Positions 1 to 8,737 of a stretch of 64,000 nucleotides of DNA are shown here, one piece after another. Source of the stretch: Bradyrhizobium sp. CCGE-LA001 (GTDB taxonomy: Bacteria; Pseudomonadota; Alphaproteobacteria; Rhizobiales; Xanthobacteraceae); the NCBI RefSeq assembly GCF_000296215.2, contig NZ_CP013949.1, forward strand, positions 2,101,501 through 2,165,500. Reading direction: 5' to 3'. Within the stretch, counting starts at the first letter, position 1. Each line of letters begins with the position of its first letter. A program made the translations under genes and the position numbers. The notes beneath the pieces were generated by a model, which saw only the letters and a list, made by a program, of their open reading frames with translations, was not told where the DNA came from and made no database searches.

Positions 1-242
1 GCCTGGTCGAGCTCGGCACCCAGATTCTCGGCCGGCCCGTGCGGGTCGGACGTCCGCTCGGCTTCGGCCGGCTGCCCAACGAGGCGAAGAACGCCGCGTT
101 CGCGGTGCCGGCCGGACTTCTCGTCTACCCGCAATATGTTCACCTCGAACATGTCGAACCGCGGCATACGCGGCAGCAGGTCAGGACAGGGACCGGCGGT
201 TATTTCGGAAAGGTCGGACGATGGCTACGCGAGGGCTTCTGA
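1..242 (+). CDS. ftsA: Cell division protein FtsA, C-terminal fragment
   Basis: Only the last 79 codons are in the window; the gene runs off the left edge and the reading frame begins at base 3. The fragment has the actin-like ATPase C-terminal pattern (LVELGTQILGRPVRVG, then a tail ending GGYFGKVGRWLREGF). FtsA anchors FtsZ filaments to the inner membrane through an amphipathic C-terminal helix, and the final GKVGRWLREGF is the expected helix. The gene lies 89 bases upstream of ftsZ in the same direction, the usual order in the alphaproteobacterial dcw cluster. The identity is secure because of the tail and the neighbour, although most of the protein is not visible. Confidence 0.93.
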   Translation, partial: LVELGTQILGRPVRVGRPLGFGRLPNEAKNAAFAVPAGLLVYPQYVHLEHVEPRHTRQQVRTGTGGYFGKVGRWLREGF

Positions 243-331
243 TGACTGCTTTCCGCAATTATCGATTTTCACCAACTCCCGCGGCCACCGGCCGGGGCGA
301 ACCCACGCGCGCGTGACGAGAGGCAGCAACC

Positions 332-2125
332 ATGACCATCAGCATCAACGTTCCTGATATTCACGAACTGAAGCCCCGGATCACCGTGTTCGGCGTCGGC
401 GGTGCCGGCGGCAACGCCGTCAACAACATGATCACGGCGGGCCTGCAGGGTGTCGACTTCGTGGTCGCCAACACCGACGCGCAGGCGCTGACGATGTCGA
501 AGGCGCAGCGCATCGTGCAGATGGGCACGGCGGTCACGCAGGGCCTCGGCGCCGGTTCGCAGCCGAACGTCGGCGCTGCGGCGGCGGAAGAGGTGATCGA
601 CGAGCTGCGCGACCATCTCTCCGGCGCCAACATGGTGTTCGTCACCGCCGGCATGGGCGGCGGCACCGGCACGGGCGCTGCGCCCGTCATCGCCAAGACC
701 GCGCGCGACATGGGCATCCTCACCGTCGGCGTCGTCACCAAGCCCTTCCACTTCGAAGGCGGCCGCCGCATGCGCACCGCCGAAGCCGGCATCAACGAGC
801 TTCATAAGGTGGTGGACACGCTCCTGATCATTCCGAACCAGAACCTGTTCCGGGTCGCGAATGAGAAGACCACCTTCGCCGACGCCTTCGCGATGGCCGA
901 CCAGGTGCTCTACTCGGGCGTTGCCTGCATCACCGACCTGATGGTCAAGGAAGGCCTCATCAACCTCGACTTCGCCGACGTCCGCGCCGTCATGCGTGAG
1001 ATGGGCAAGGCGATGATGGGCACCGGCGAAGCCTCCGGCGACAAGCGCGCGCTGACCGCTGCCGAAGCTGCGATCGCCAATCCGCTGATCGACGACAGCT
1101 CGATGAAGGGCGCCAAGGGCCTCCTCATCTCGATCACCGGCGGCAAGGATCTCACTTTGTTCGAGGTCGACGAGGCTGCGACGCGCATCCGCGAGGAAGT
1201 CGACCAGGACGCCAACATCATCGTCGGCGCGACCTTCGACGAAGCGCTCGACGGCCTGATCCGCGTCTCGGTCGTTGCCACCGGCATCGAGCAGGCCGCG
1301 ATCGCCCGCAACAGCCAGGCGACCTCCGCGCCCGTCGCGAACGCGGCTCCGCAGGTGCAGCAGGCTGCCCCGCCCGCCGCCGTTGCCGAGAGCCGTCTCG
1401 CCGACCTGACCGCCCGGCTCCGTGCCGACAATCAGCGCCTCGCTGAGCGTGCCCAGAAGCTGGAAGCGCAGGCTCCGGGGGCTGCGCCTGCTCCGGCCGC
1501 TGCCGCGCCGCGTCCCAACGTCGAGCGCGCCGCGCTCGCCGCCATCGCCGCCGCCGTCGCGGACGTCCCGCAGCCGCCCGCGCCGACGCAGACCTATGGC
1601 GACGTCACGGTGCGTCCGATCGCGCAGAAGCCGACGCTGTTCCCGGAGCCCGACATGGCCCCGGTCGCGATGCAGGAGCCGATGACGCCCGAAAATTTCA
1701 TCCCGCCGCAGGCCGAGCGTCCGCCGGTCCGCACGCCGCGGATGCCGCGCATCGACGAACTGCCGATGCCGGCGCAGGCCGAGATTCGTCAGGCCCGCGG
1801 CGAGGTCGAGGAGGAGGCCCCGCAGAAGAGCCGCCTGTCGCTGCTCCAGCGCCTCGCCAATGTCGGCCTTGGCCGCCGTGACGAGGAAAGCGAGCCGCCC
1901 GTGGCCGCCCGCACTGCCGGCCCAGCAATGTCGCCGCTGCCCGAGCGCCGCCCCCAGAAGACCGTGGCGCAGCAGATCGCAGCTAACGAGCCGGTATCGG
2001 AGTACGCCCGTCGTCCCGCGCCCCAGGGCCTGGACATGCATGGCCGCCCCGCGCCTGTTGCTCCGGCGCCACAGGGAGACGACCATCTTGATATCCCCGC
2101 CTTCTTGCGGCGGCAGGCGACCTGA
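332..2125 (+). CDS. ftsZ: Cell division GTPase FtsZ (597 aa, long linker)
   Basis: Tubulin-like GTPase that forms the division ring at mid-cell. The GTP-binding core covers roughly residues 14-330 and shows GGAGGNAVNNM near residue 23, the tubulin signature GGGTGTGAAP at about 109-118, and the T7 synergy loop NLDFADV. A very long Ala/Pro/Arg-rich linker (about 335-580) follows. The last residues (HLDIPAFLRRQAT) are the conserved tail that binds FtsA and other partners. At 597 aa it is much longer than the roughly 380 aa of E. coli FtsZ, which is normal for rhizobia and due to the linker. The start is ATG with GAGGCA 6 bases upstream. A strong intrinsic terminator follows the stop. Confidence 0.98.
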   Translation: MTISINVPDIHELKPRITVFGVGGAGGNAVNNMITAGLQGVDFVVANTDAQALTMSKAQRIVQMGTAVTQGLGAGSQPNVGAAAAEEVIDELRDHLSGANMVFVTAGMGGGTGTGAAPVIAKTARDMGILTVGVVTKPFHFEGGRRMRTAEAGINELHKVVDTLLIIPNQNLFRVANEKTTFADAFAMADQVLYSGVACITDLMVKEGLINLDFADVRAVMREMGKAMMGTGEASGDKRALTAAEAAIANPLIDDSSMKGAKGLLISITGGKDLTLFEVDEAATRIREEVDQDANIIVGATFDEALDGLIRVSVVATGIEQAAIARNSQATSAPVANAAPQVQQAAPPAAVAESRLADLTARLRADNQRLAERAQKLEAQAPGAAPAPAAAAPRPNVERAALAAIAAAVADVPQPPAPTQTYGDVTVRPIAQKPTLFPEPDMAPVAMQEPMTPENFIPPQAERPPVRTPRMPRIDELPMPAQAEIRQARGEVEEEAPQKSRLSLLQRLANVGLGRRDEESEPPVAARTAGPAMSPLPERRPQKTVAQQIAANEPVSEYARRPAPQGLDMHGRPAPVAPAPQGDDHLDIPAFLRRQAT

Positions 2126-2487
2126 GGATTGTTACAATCAGGCTGACGAAAAAAGGTCCCGGCAACAGCGTGCCGGGACCTTTCCTTTTGTCCCGTGCAT
2201 GTCCGGATTGCACAGCCAAGCAACTGATTTTAAATCATTAATTACACATTCGGTGGTTCAGTAAAACTACCGGTACCCCCTCCAAACCGCGGCGTAATTT
2301 GGTTAAGCCTTGGCGCGAATACGGCGGGTTTGGGGTAACAATCGGTAAAAAAGCGTGAGTTGGCGCTGTTTGAGGCAGTGACTATGGTTTGGCGTGACTT
2401 GGGGATACGGATTCGCGGGGACGTCGGCACTGGCCGGCGAGGCGGGTCTAGTATAAGTCGCGATGATCGTAGTGGGGCGGGTTCCTG
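2126..2487. other. ftsZ-lpxC intergenic region
   Basis: 362 bases without a gene. The first 60 hold the ftsZ terminator. The stretch 2220-2290 is clearly AT-richer than its surroundings and probably contains the lpxC promoter, but I cannot assign -35/-10 boxes. GGGGCGGG just before 2488 is the lpxC ribosome binding site. I see no open frame that looks coding. Confidence 0.6.
2155..2186 (+). terminator. Intrinsic terminator after ftsZ
   Basis: A perfect 10-bp stem (GGTCCCGGCA / TGCCGGGACC) with a 6-base loop is followed by TTTCCTTTT and begins 29 bases past the ftsZ stop. An A-run precedes the stem, so it could also act on the other strand. It separates ftsZ from lpxC. Confidence 0.9.
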
Positions 2488-3450
2488 ATGAAATTTAGCC
2501 GGCAAACAACGCTTCGTGCGCAAGCCTCGGTGGCAGGCGTAGGCGTTCATTCCGGTCTTCCCGTCACTCTCACGCTCGGGCCTGCGCCTGTCGACGCGGG
2601 TTTTGTTTTTGTCCGCACCGGGCTCGAGGGAAGCGACCGCGAAGTTCAGGCCACCGCCGAGCAGGTGATCGCGACCGACTTCGCCACCGTTCTCGGTGAT
2701 CGCAACGGTCCGCTGGTCTCCACCGCCGAGCATGTGCTTGCTGCACTGCGGGGCATGGGCGTGGATAACGCCACGATCGAGATCGACGGGCCGGAAGTGC
2801 CGATCATGGACGGCAGCGCCGCAGCCTTCATTGCGGCGATCGACCAGGCCGGCATCATCACCCAATCGGCTCAGCGCCGCTTCATTCAGATTTTGAAGCC
2901 GATCTCAGTCAAGATCGGCGACTCCTTCGGCGAGATCAGACCCTATGCCAACGGGTTCCGGGCCGAAGTCGAGATCGACTTCACCAATCCCGTCATCGGC
3001 CAGCAGAGCTACGCTTTCGACCTCAGCCCGGAACGTTTCCGCCGCGAAGTCGGCCGGGCCCGGACTTTCGGCCTGATGGGCGATGTCGCGCGGCTCTGGA
3101 GCGCGGGCTATGCCCTCGGCGCCTCCTTCGACAACACCGTCGTGTTCGACGACGAGCGGCTGCTCAACACCGAAGGCCTGCGCTACGCCGACGAATGTGC
3201 CCGCCACAAGGTGCTGGACGTGATCGGCGATCTCGCGCTGGCCGGCCTGCCGCTGCTTGGCGCGTATCGCTCGGTACGTGGCGGCCACAAGCTCAACCAC
3301 GCTGTCCTGACCGCGCTGCTGGCCGATCGTACCGCCTGGCGCGTGGTTGAGGGCGAAGTGGCCCGCCGCACCACGCGTCCGGTCGGCGAAGTCGGTGGCA
3401 GCATCGTCGGCGGCCGGATCGCCGCGGCCTACGGGCCGGACGTGTCCTGA
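2488..3450 (+). CDS. lpxC: UDP-3-O-acyl-N-acetylglucosamine deacetylase LpxC
   Basis: Zinc deacetylase that performs the committed step of lipid A synthesis in the cytoplasm. The two-domain fold is evident. Zinc ligands and catalytic residues are visible: H82 in the AEHVLAALRG motif, H240 and D244 in ARHKVLDVIGDL, and the general acid H267 in RGGHKLNH. The hydrophobic-passage motif GVDNATIEIDGPEVPIMDGS is present at about 91-110. At 320 aa it matches the family. The start is ATG after GGGGCGGG. It is transcribed apart from ftsZ because of the terminator, and bamD follows about 240 bases downstream. Confidence 0.98.
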   Translation: MKFSRQTTLRAQASVAGVGVHSGLPVTLTLGPAPVDAGFVFVRTGLEGSDREVQATAEQVIATDFATVLGDRNGPLVSTAEHVLAALRGMGVDNATIEIDGPEVPIMDGSAAAFIAAIDQAGIITQSAQRRFIQILKPISVKIGDSFGEIRPYANGFRAEVEIDFTNPVIGQQSYAFDLSPERFRREVGRARTFGLMGDVARLWSAGYALGASFDNTVVFDDERLLNTEGLRYADECARHKVLDVIGDLALAGLPLLGAYRSVRGGHKLNHAVLTALLADRTAWRVVEGEVARRTTRPVGEVGGSIVGGRIAAAYGPDVS

Positions 3451-3693
3451 CAGAGCTGTTGTCGCAGGTGCGGTTGCGACCACCCCCGGGAAACTCCTGG
3501 TAACCATGATCGGTTAGGATTGCGGCGTGTTCGCCTTAATCCGGGCGAAATGCCTGCCTATCCGGTTCATTAACGATCCTTTTTCGGATCAATCGGCGTG
3601 GTTGGCATGGCAGGCACCACGGTTACATTTCGCGCCTGTGACGGGGGTCATGGGCTGGCGAGCACCGCATCACAGGGCGTCAAGGCAAAACTC

Positions 3694-4578
3694 ATGTCGG
3701 CACAGCGTATGACGCGCGGATATCTCTCGGTCGGAGCCGCTCGACTGGCTCAGGCCGCTACCCTCTTCATGCTCGCGCTGCCACTGGCGGGTTGCGGCAC
3801 CGGCTCGCTGTGGGACAAGTTCACCGCCAAGGACGACACCTTCGTCGAGGAGCCCGCGGACAAGATCTACAATGAGGGCCTGTACCTCATGAACGAGAAG
3901 AAGGACATGAAGGCGGCGAACAAGAAGTTCGAAGAGGTCGATCGCCAGCATCCTTATTCCGACTGGGCCCGCAAATCGCTGCTGATGTCGGCCTACGCGT
4001 CCTACCAGGGCGGCGACTATGACGGCTGCATCGGCGCGGCCACCCGCTACGTCACGCTGCATCCTGGCAGCCCGGACGCGGCCTATGCGCAATATCTGAT
4101 CGCAGCTTCCCATTACGACCAGATCCCGGACGTCAGCCGCGACCAGGCCCGCACCGAGAAGGCGATCGCGGCGCTGGAAGAGGTGGTGCGCAAATATCCG
4201 AACTCGGAATACGCCACGTCGGCGAAAGCCAAGATCGAGGGTGCCCGCGACCAGCTCGCCGGCAAGGAAATGAATACCGGCCGCTACTACGCGCAGAAGC
4301 GCGACTACACGGCGGCGATCAACCGCTACAAGACCGTCGTCACGCAGTACCAGACCACCCGCCATGTCGAGGAGGCGCTGTTCCGTCTGACCGAGGCCTA
4401 TATGGCGATCGGCATCGTCGGCGAGGCGCAGACCGCGGCGGCCGTGCTTGGGCACAATTTTCCTGACAGCCGCTGGTACAAGGACGCCTATAATCTTGTA
4501 AAATCCGGCGGTCTCGAGCCGAGCGAGAATCAGGGGTCCTGGATCAGCCGGACCTTCAAGAAGATGGGTCTCGGCTAG
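3694..4578 (+). CDS. bamD: Outer membrane protein assembly factor BamD
   Basis: Lipoprotein of the BAM complex that folds beta-barrel proteins into the outer membrane. With the ATG at 3694 the product is 294 aa and begins with a lipoprotein signal whose lipobox LAGC places the lipidated cysteine at residue 34. TPR-like helical repeats follow (YNEGLYLMNEKKDMKAANKKF, HPYSDWARKSLLMSAYASY, KYPNSEYATSAKAKIEGA), typical of BamD/ComL. The frame is also open upstream to a GTG at 3598, but that would bury the signal peptide behind 32 extra residues, so the shorter form is preferred; ATG 3709 is also possible. recN begins 13 bases after the stop, so the two are likely co-transcribed. Confidence 0.93.
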   Translation: MSAQRMTRGYLSVGAARLAQAATLFMLALPLAGCGTGSLWDKFTAKDDTFVEEPADKIYNEGLYLMNEKKDMKAANKKFEEVDRQHPYSDWARKSLLMSAYASYQGGDYDGCIGAATRYVTLHPGSPDAAYAQYLIAASHYDQIPDVSRDQARTEKAIAALEEVVRKYPNSEYATSAKAKIEGARDQLAGKEMNTGRYYAQKRDYTAAINRYKTVVTQYQTTRHVEEALFRLTEAYMAIGIVGEAQTAAAVLGHNFPDSRWYKDAYNLVKSGGLEPSENQGSWISRTFKKMGLG

Positions 4579-4591
4579 GAAATTTGGTTCC

Positions 4592-6265
4592 ATGCTGGCG
4601 CGTCTGTCGATCCGTGACATCGTCCTGATCGAACGGCTCGATATCGAATTCGCCACCGGCCTTGCGGTTTTGACCGGCGAGACCGGTGCGGGCAAATCCA
4701 TCCTGCTCGATGCCTTTGCACTGGCGCTCGGCGGCCGCGGCGACGCCGGCCTCGTGCGCCACGGCGCGGAGCAGGGGCAGGTCACTGCCGTGTTCGATAT
4801 CCCCAAGAATCACCCCGCGGCCAAGATCCTGGCCGAGAACGGCCTCGACGACACCGGTGAGATGATTCTCCGCCGCGTGCAGCTTGCCGACGGCCGCACA
4901 CGGGCCTTCATCAACGACCAGTCGATCAGCGTGCAGACGCTGAAGGCGGTCGGTGCCGCCCTGGTCGAGATCCACGGCCAGCACGACGAGCGCGCGCTGG
5001 TCGATGCCGCCACCCACCGCCGCCTGCTTGATGCCTTTGCCGGGCTCGAAAAGGACGTCGCCGCCGTCGAAGCGCTCTGGGAGGCCCGCCGCACCGCCAA
5101 CACCACGCTGGAGGAGCATCGCGCCGCCATGGAGCGCGCCGCGCGCGAGGCGGATTACCTGCGCCATGCCTCCGACGAGCTGAAGCAGCTCGCGCCCAAG
5201 GACGGCGAGGAGACCACGCTCGCCCATCGCCGCACCACCATGATGCAGGGCGAGAAGATCGCATCCGATCTGCGCGAGGCGCAGGAGGCGGTCGGCGGCA
5301 ATCATTCGCCGGTCGCGGCCTTGTCGGCTGCGGTGCGCCGGCTGGAGCGCCGCGGCGTCAATTCGCCGGCTCTGGTCGAGCCCGCGGTGAAGGCGATCGA
5401 CGCCGCCATCAACGCGCTTGAGGAGGCCGACCAGCACCTCCAGGCCGCGCTCGCCGCAACCGATTTCGATCCCGCCGAGCTCGAACGTATCGAGGAGCGG
5501 CTGTTCGCATTGCGCGCCGCCTCGCGCAAATATTCGACGCCCGTCGACGGGCTCGCGGCGCTCGCCGCCAAATATGCCGCCGACGTCGTGCTGATCGATG
5601 CCGGCGCCTCGCGGTTGAAGAAGCTGGAGCAGGCCGCGATCGAGGCCGATAGCCGTTATGCGGCGGCCGCCAAGAAGCTGTCGCTGGCGCGGCAGAAGTC
5701 GGCCGAGAAGCTCAACAAGGCGGTCAATGCGGAGCTTGCCCCGCTCAAGCTCGAACGCGCAAAGTTCATGACCCAGGTCGAGACCGACGAGGCCGCACCG
5801 GGGCCGCAAGGTTTCGACCGCGTCGAGTTCTGGGTGCAGACCAATCCCGGCACCAAGCCGGGGCCGTTGATGAAGGTCGCCTCCGGCGGCGAGCTTTCGC
5901 GATTCCTGCTCGCGCTCAAGGTCGTGCTGTCCGATCGCGGCTCGGCGCCGACGCTCGTCTTCGACGAGATCGACACCGGTGTCGGCGGTGCGGTCGCCGA
6001 CGCCATCGGCGGGCGCCTGGCGCGGCTTGCCGGCAAGGTCCAGGTGATGGCCGTGACTCACGCCCCGCAGGTCGCCGCCCGCGCCGACCAGCACCTCCTG
6101 ATCTCCAAGGACGCCCTCGACAAGGGCAAGCGCGTCGCCACCCGCGTCAACGCACTCGCTGCCGACCACCGCCGCGAGGAGATCGCGCGCATGCTGGCGG
6201 GCGCCGAGATCACGGCCGAGGCGAGGGCCGCCGCGGAACGGCTGCTCAAGGCGGCAACGGCTTAG
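4592..6265 (+). CDS. recN: DNA repair protein RecN
   Basis: SMC-like ATPase acting in recombinational repair of double-strand breaks. The N-terminal Walker A is GETGAGKS at residues 29-36. A long helical, coiled-coil-rich middle follows (about 150-370), then the ABC-type signature region ASGGELSRFLLALK and Walker B VFDEIDTGVGG near residue 454. At 557 aa it is full length. It sits 13 bases behind bamD, a common alphaproteobacterial arrangement. A hairpin-rich repeat begins one base after its stop codon and may act as the transcript end before ligA. Confidence 0.97.
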   Translation: MLARLSIRDIVLIERLDIEFATGLAVLTGETGAGKSILLDAFALALGGRGDAGLVRHGAEQGQVTAVFDIPKNHPAAKILAENGLDDTGEMILRRVQLADGRTRAFINDQSISVQTLKAVGAALVEIHGQHDERALVDAATHRRLLDAFAGLEKDVAAVEALWEARRTANTTLEEHRAAMERAAREADYLRHASDELKQLAPKDGEETTLAHRRTTMMQGEKIASDLREAQEAVGGNHSPVAALSAAVRRLERRGVNSPALVEPAVKAIDAAINALEEADQHLQAALAATDFDPAELERIEERLFALRAASRKYSTPVDGLAALAAKYAADVVLIDAGASRLKKLEQAAIEADSRYAAAAKKLSLARQKSAEKLNKAVNAELAPLKLERAKFMTQVETDEAAPGPQGFDRVEFWVQTNPGTKPGPLMKVASGGELSRFLLALKVVLSDRGSAPTLVFDEIDTGVGGAVADAIGGRLARLAGKVQVMAVTHAPQVAARADQHLLISKDALDKGKRVATRVNALAADHRREEIARMLAGAEITAEARAAAERLLKAATA

Positions 6266-6266
6266 G

Positions 6267-6371
6267 CTCGTGTCCCGGACGCGCGCAGCGGGAGCCGGGA
6301 GAATGCCTGCCGCGACATGGGGCCCCAGCTCAGCAGCGCATCGCAGAAGAGGCGCTCGTCCGGGGCACGAG
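6267..6371. repeat. Intergenic hairpin repeat, 'CTCGTGtCCCGGACG' family, copy 1
   Basis: The ends are mutually complementary: CTCGTGTCCCGGACG at the left and CGTCCGGGGCACGAG at the right, with internal CG-rich palindromes. It fills most of the recN-ligA gap. Related copies lie at 18261-18412 and 40927-41068. No transposase is present. It looks like a non-autonomous REP/MITE-like element, possibly doubling as a terminator. Confidence 0.75.
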
Positions 6372-6420
6372 ATTTCCACAAGCCTTTACCCCTCCGCCCG
6401 CTCCGTCGTATCCAAGCGCC

Positions 6421-8568
6421 ATGGCAAGAGCAGCAAAATCGAAACCGCTTCGCGACGTCGCCGAGCTCACCAAGGCGCAGGCCAAGGTCGAGCATATGCG
6501 GTTGTCGCTAGAGATCGAGGGACACAACGAGCGCTACTATCAGGAGGACGCGCCCACCGTCACGGACGCCGAATACGACGCTCTGCGTCAGCGTCTCAAC
6601 GCGATCGAGAAGCGTTTCCCGGAATTCGTCAGCGCGGACTCGCCGTCGCAGAAGGTCGGCGCGGCGCCGTCGGGCCGCTTCAAGAAGGTTCGGCACGCCG
6701 TGCCGATGCTGTCGCTCGACAATGCCTTTGCCGAAGAGGACGTACGCGACTTCGTCGGCCGCATCGTGCGCTTCCTGAAGCTCGACGACGGCAAGGTCGA
6801 TTTCTCCGCTGAGCCGAAGATCGACGGCCTCTCGATGTCGCTGCGCTACGAGGGCGGCGAGCTCGTCACTGCGGCGACGCGCGGCGACGGCGCGGTGGGC
6901 GAAGACGTCACCGCCAACATCCGCACGCTCGAAGACGTGCCGCAGAAACTGAAGGGCCGCAACGTTCCCGAGATCTGCGAGGTGCGCGGCGAGGTCTACA
7001 TGACCAAGAAGGCGTTCCTGGCGCTCAACGAGCGGCAGAAGGCCGCCGGTGACACGATCTTCGCCAATCCGCGCAACTCGGCCGCAGGCTCGCTGCGGCA
7101 GAAGGATCCGACCATCACCGCCTCGCGTCCGCTCGGCTTCTTCGCCTATGCCTGGGGCGAGATGAGCGCGATGCCCGAGGCGACGCAGAGCGGCATGATC
7201 GGCTGGTTCGAGCGCTGCGGCTTCAAGACCAATCCGCTGACCAAACTCTGCCATTCCGTCGAGGAGCTGCTCGCCTTCCATCATGCGATCGAGGAGCAGC
7301 GCGCAAGGCTCGACTACGACATCGACGGCGTCGTCTACAAGGTGGACCGTATTGACTGGCAGGAGCGGCTCGGTTTCGTCTCGCGAACGCCGCGCTGGGG
7401 CATCGCGCACAAATTCCCGGCCGAGCGTGCCATGACCGTGCTGCGCGACATCGAGATCCAGGTCGGCCGCACCGGCTCGTTCACGCCGGTCGGCAAGCTC
7501 GAACCGGTCGGCGTCGGCGGCGTCATCGTGCAGAACGTCACGCTGCACAACGAGGACTACATCAAAGGCATCGGCAACAAGGGCGAGGTGCTGCGCGAGG
7601 GCCGCGACATCAGGATCGGCGATACCGTCGTGATCCAGCGCGCCGGCGACGTTATCCCGCAGGTGGTCGACGTCGTGCTCGACAAGCGGCCGAAGACCGC
7701 CAAGGAATTCTACTTCCCGAAGAAATGCCCGTGTCCGCTGCGCACCGACGTCACACGCGAGGAGACGGCGGCGGGCGAGGAGGGCTCGCGCGCCCGCTGC
7801 ACCGGCGAGTTCGCCTGTCCCTATCAGAAGATCGAGCACCTCAAGCTGTTCGTGTCGCGCCGCGCCTTCGACATCGACGGCCTCGGCGAAAAGCAGCTCC
7901 AGTATTTCTTCGATGAGGGGTGGGTGAGGGAGCCCGCCGACATCTTCACGCTGGAGAAGCGCAACGCGAAGCTCAAGCTCGAAGAGATCGAGGGTTATGG
8001 CGCAACCTCGGTGCGCAACCTGTTCGGCGCCATCGAGAGCCGGCGCAGGATCGCGCTGGAGCGCTTCGTCTATGCGCTCGGCATGCGCCATGTCGGCGAG
8101 ACCACGGCGCTGGCGCTGGCGCGCGGCTACGGCTCCTGGGACGCCTTCCACGACGCCTGCCTGAAGGTGGCCGAGGGCGACGAGGAAGCGATGGCGGACA
8201 TGGACGCGCTCGACCAGATCGGCGACACCGTGATCAAGAGCATCGCCGATTATTTCGGCGAGAGCCACAATCGCGGCATCGTCGAGCGGCTGACCGGGGA
8301 GGTCGAGATCGTCGACGCCGAGAAGCCGAAGAGCAATTCAGCCGTCGCCGGCAAGACCGTGGTGTTCACGGGCTCGCTGGAGAAGATGACGCGGGATGAA
8401 GCGAAGGCGACTGCGGAGCGTTTAGGTGCAAAAGTGTCGGGCTCGGTGTCGAAGAAGACCGACCTCGTCGTCGCCGGTCCCGGCGCGGGCTCCAAGCTCG
8501 CGGAAGCCAACAAGCACGGCGTCAAGGTGTTGACCGAGGACGATTGGCTGAAGCTGATCGGGGAGTGA
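6421..8568 (+). CDS. ligA: NAD-dependent DNA ligase LigA
   Basis: Replicative ligase that seals nicks using NAD+. Domains in order are: Ia domain with HNERYYQEDAPTVTDAEYD (about 37-56), the adenylation domain with catalytic lysine K133 in AEPKIDGLSMSLRYEGG, an OB fold with the GRTGSFTPVGKLEPV motif, a zinc finger, HhH repeats (GYGATSVRNLFGAIE), and a C-terminal BRCT domain (about 640-715, AGKTVVFTGSLEKMTRDEA). The first zinc pair is CPC rather than the usual CxxC, and a roughly 25-residue insert separates it from RCTGEFACPYQ; I recall this as normal in Bradyrhizobium. At 715 aa it is complete. Start ATG at 6421. Confidence 0.98.
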   Translation: MARAAKSKPLRDVAELTKAQAKVEHMRLSLEIEGHNERYYQEDAPTVTDAEYDALRQRLNAIEKRFPEFVSADSPSQKVGAAPSGRFKKVRHAVPMLSLDNAFAEEDVRDFVGRIVRFLKLDDGKVDFSAEPKIDGLSMSLRYEGGELVTAATRGDGAVGEDVTANIRTLEDVPQKLKGRNVPEICEVRGEVYMTKKAFLALNERQKAAGDTIFANPRNSAAGSLRQKDPTITASRPLGFFAYAWGEMSAMPEATQSGMIGWFERCGFKTNPLTKLCHSVEELLAFHHAIEEQRARLDYDIDGVVYKVDRIDWQERLGFVSRTPRWGIAHKFPAERAMTVLRDIEIQVGRTGSFTPVGKLEPVGVGGVIVQNVTLHNEDYIKGIGNKGEVLREGRDIRIGDTVVIQRAGDVIPQVVDVVLDKRPKTAKEFYFPKKCPCPLRTDVTREETAAGEEGSRARCTGEFACPYQKIEHLKLFVSRRAFDIDGLGEKQLQYFFDEGWVREPADIFTLEKRNAKLKLEEIEGYGATSVRNLFGAIESRRRIALERFVYALGMRHVGETTALALARGYGSWDAFHDACLKVAEGDEEAMADMDALDQIGDTVIKSIADYFGESHNRGIVERLTGEVEIVDAEKPKSNSAVAGKTVVFTGSLEKMTRDEAKATAERLGAKVSGSVSKKTDLVVAGPGAGSKLAEANKHGVKVLTEDDWLKLIGE

Positions 8569-8598
8569 GGCAGGGCGCCCTGGTGCAATTCACTCCAC

Positions 8599-8702
8599 TG
8601 TCATCGCCCGGCTTGACCGGGCGATCCAGTATGCTGCGGCGGCTGCAATTGAGTCGATGGGCCGGGACGTACTGGATCCCCCGCCTTCGCGGGGGATGAC
8701 AC
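8599..8702. repeat. Two-hairpin intergenic repeat (GTCAT...ATCCA type), copy 1
   Basis: Structure: TGTCATCGCCCGGCTTGACC GGGCGATCCAGTA (hairpin 1), a variable spacer, then TACTGGATCCCCCGCCTTCG CGGGGGATGACA (hairpin 2). The outer ends TGTCAT and ATGACA are inverted. It lies between the convergent ligA and MFS genes and could serve as a bidirectional terminator. Same architecture as copies at 10174, 37304, 46621 and 59714. Confidence 0.8.
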
Positions 8703-8737
8703 CTGACGCGTTGAACAGGCGTCGCCCACAGCGACAG

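Noticed and set aside
269..2086. 605-codon open frame on the minus strand opposite ftsZ
   Set aside because: It is a shadow of ftsZ made by the high third-position GC. It has no family motifs and lies fully antisense to a certain gene.
3598..3693. GTG-initiated N-terminal extension of BamD
   Set aside because: It would place 32 residues before the lipoprotein signal; the internal ATG gives a normal lipoprotein.
4556..6379. Long minus-strand frame opposite recN
   Set aside because: Antisense shadow of recN; composition is rich in Arg/Gly/Leu without domains.
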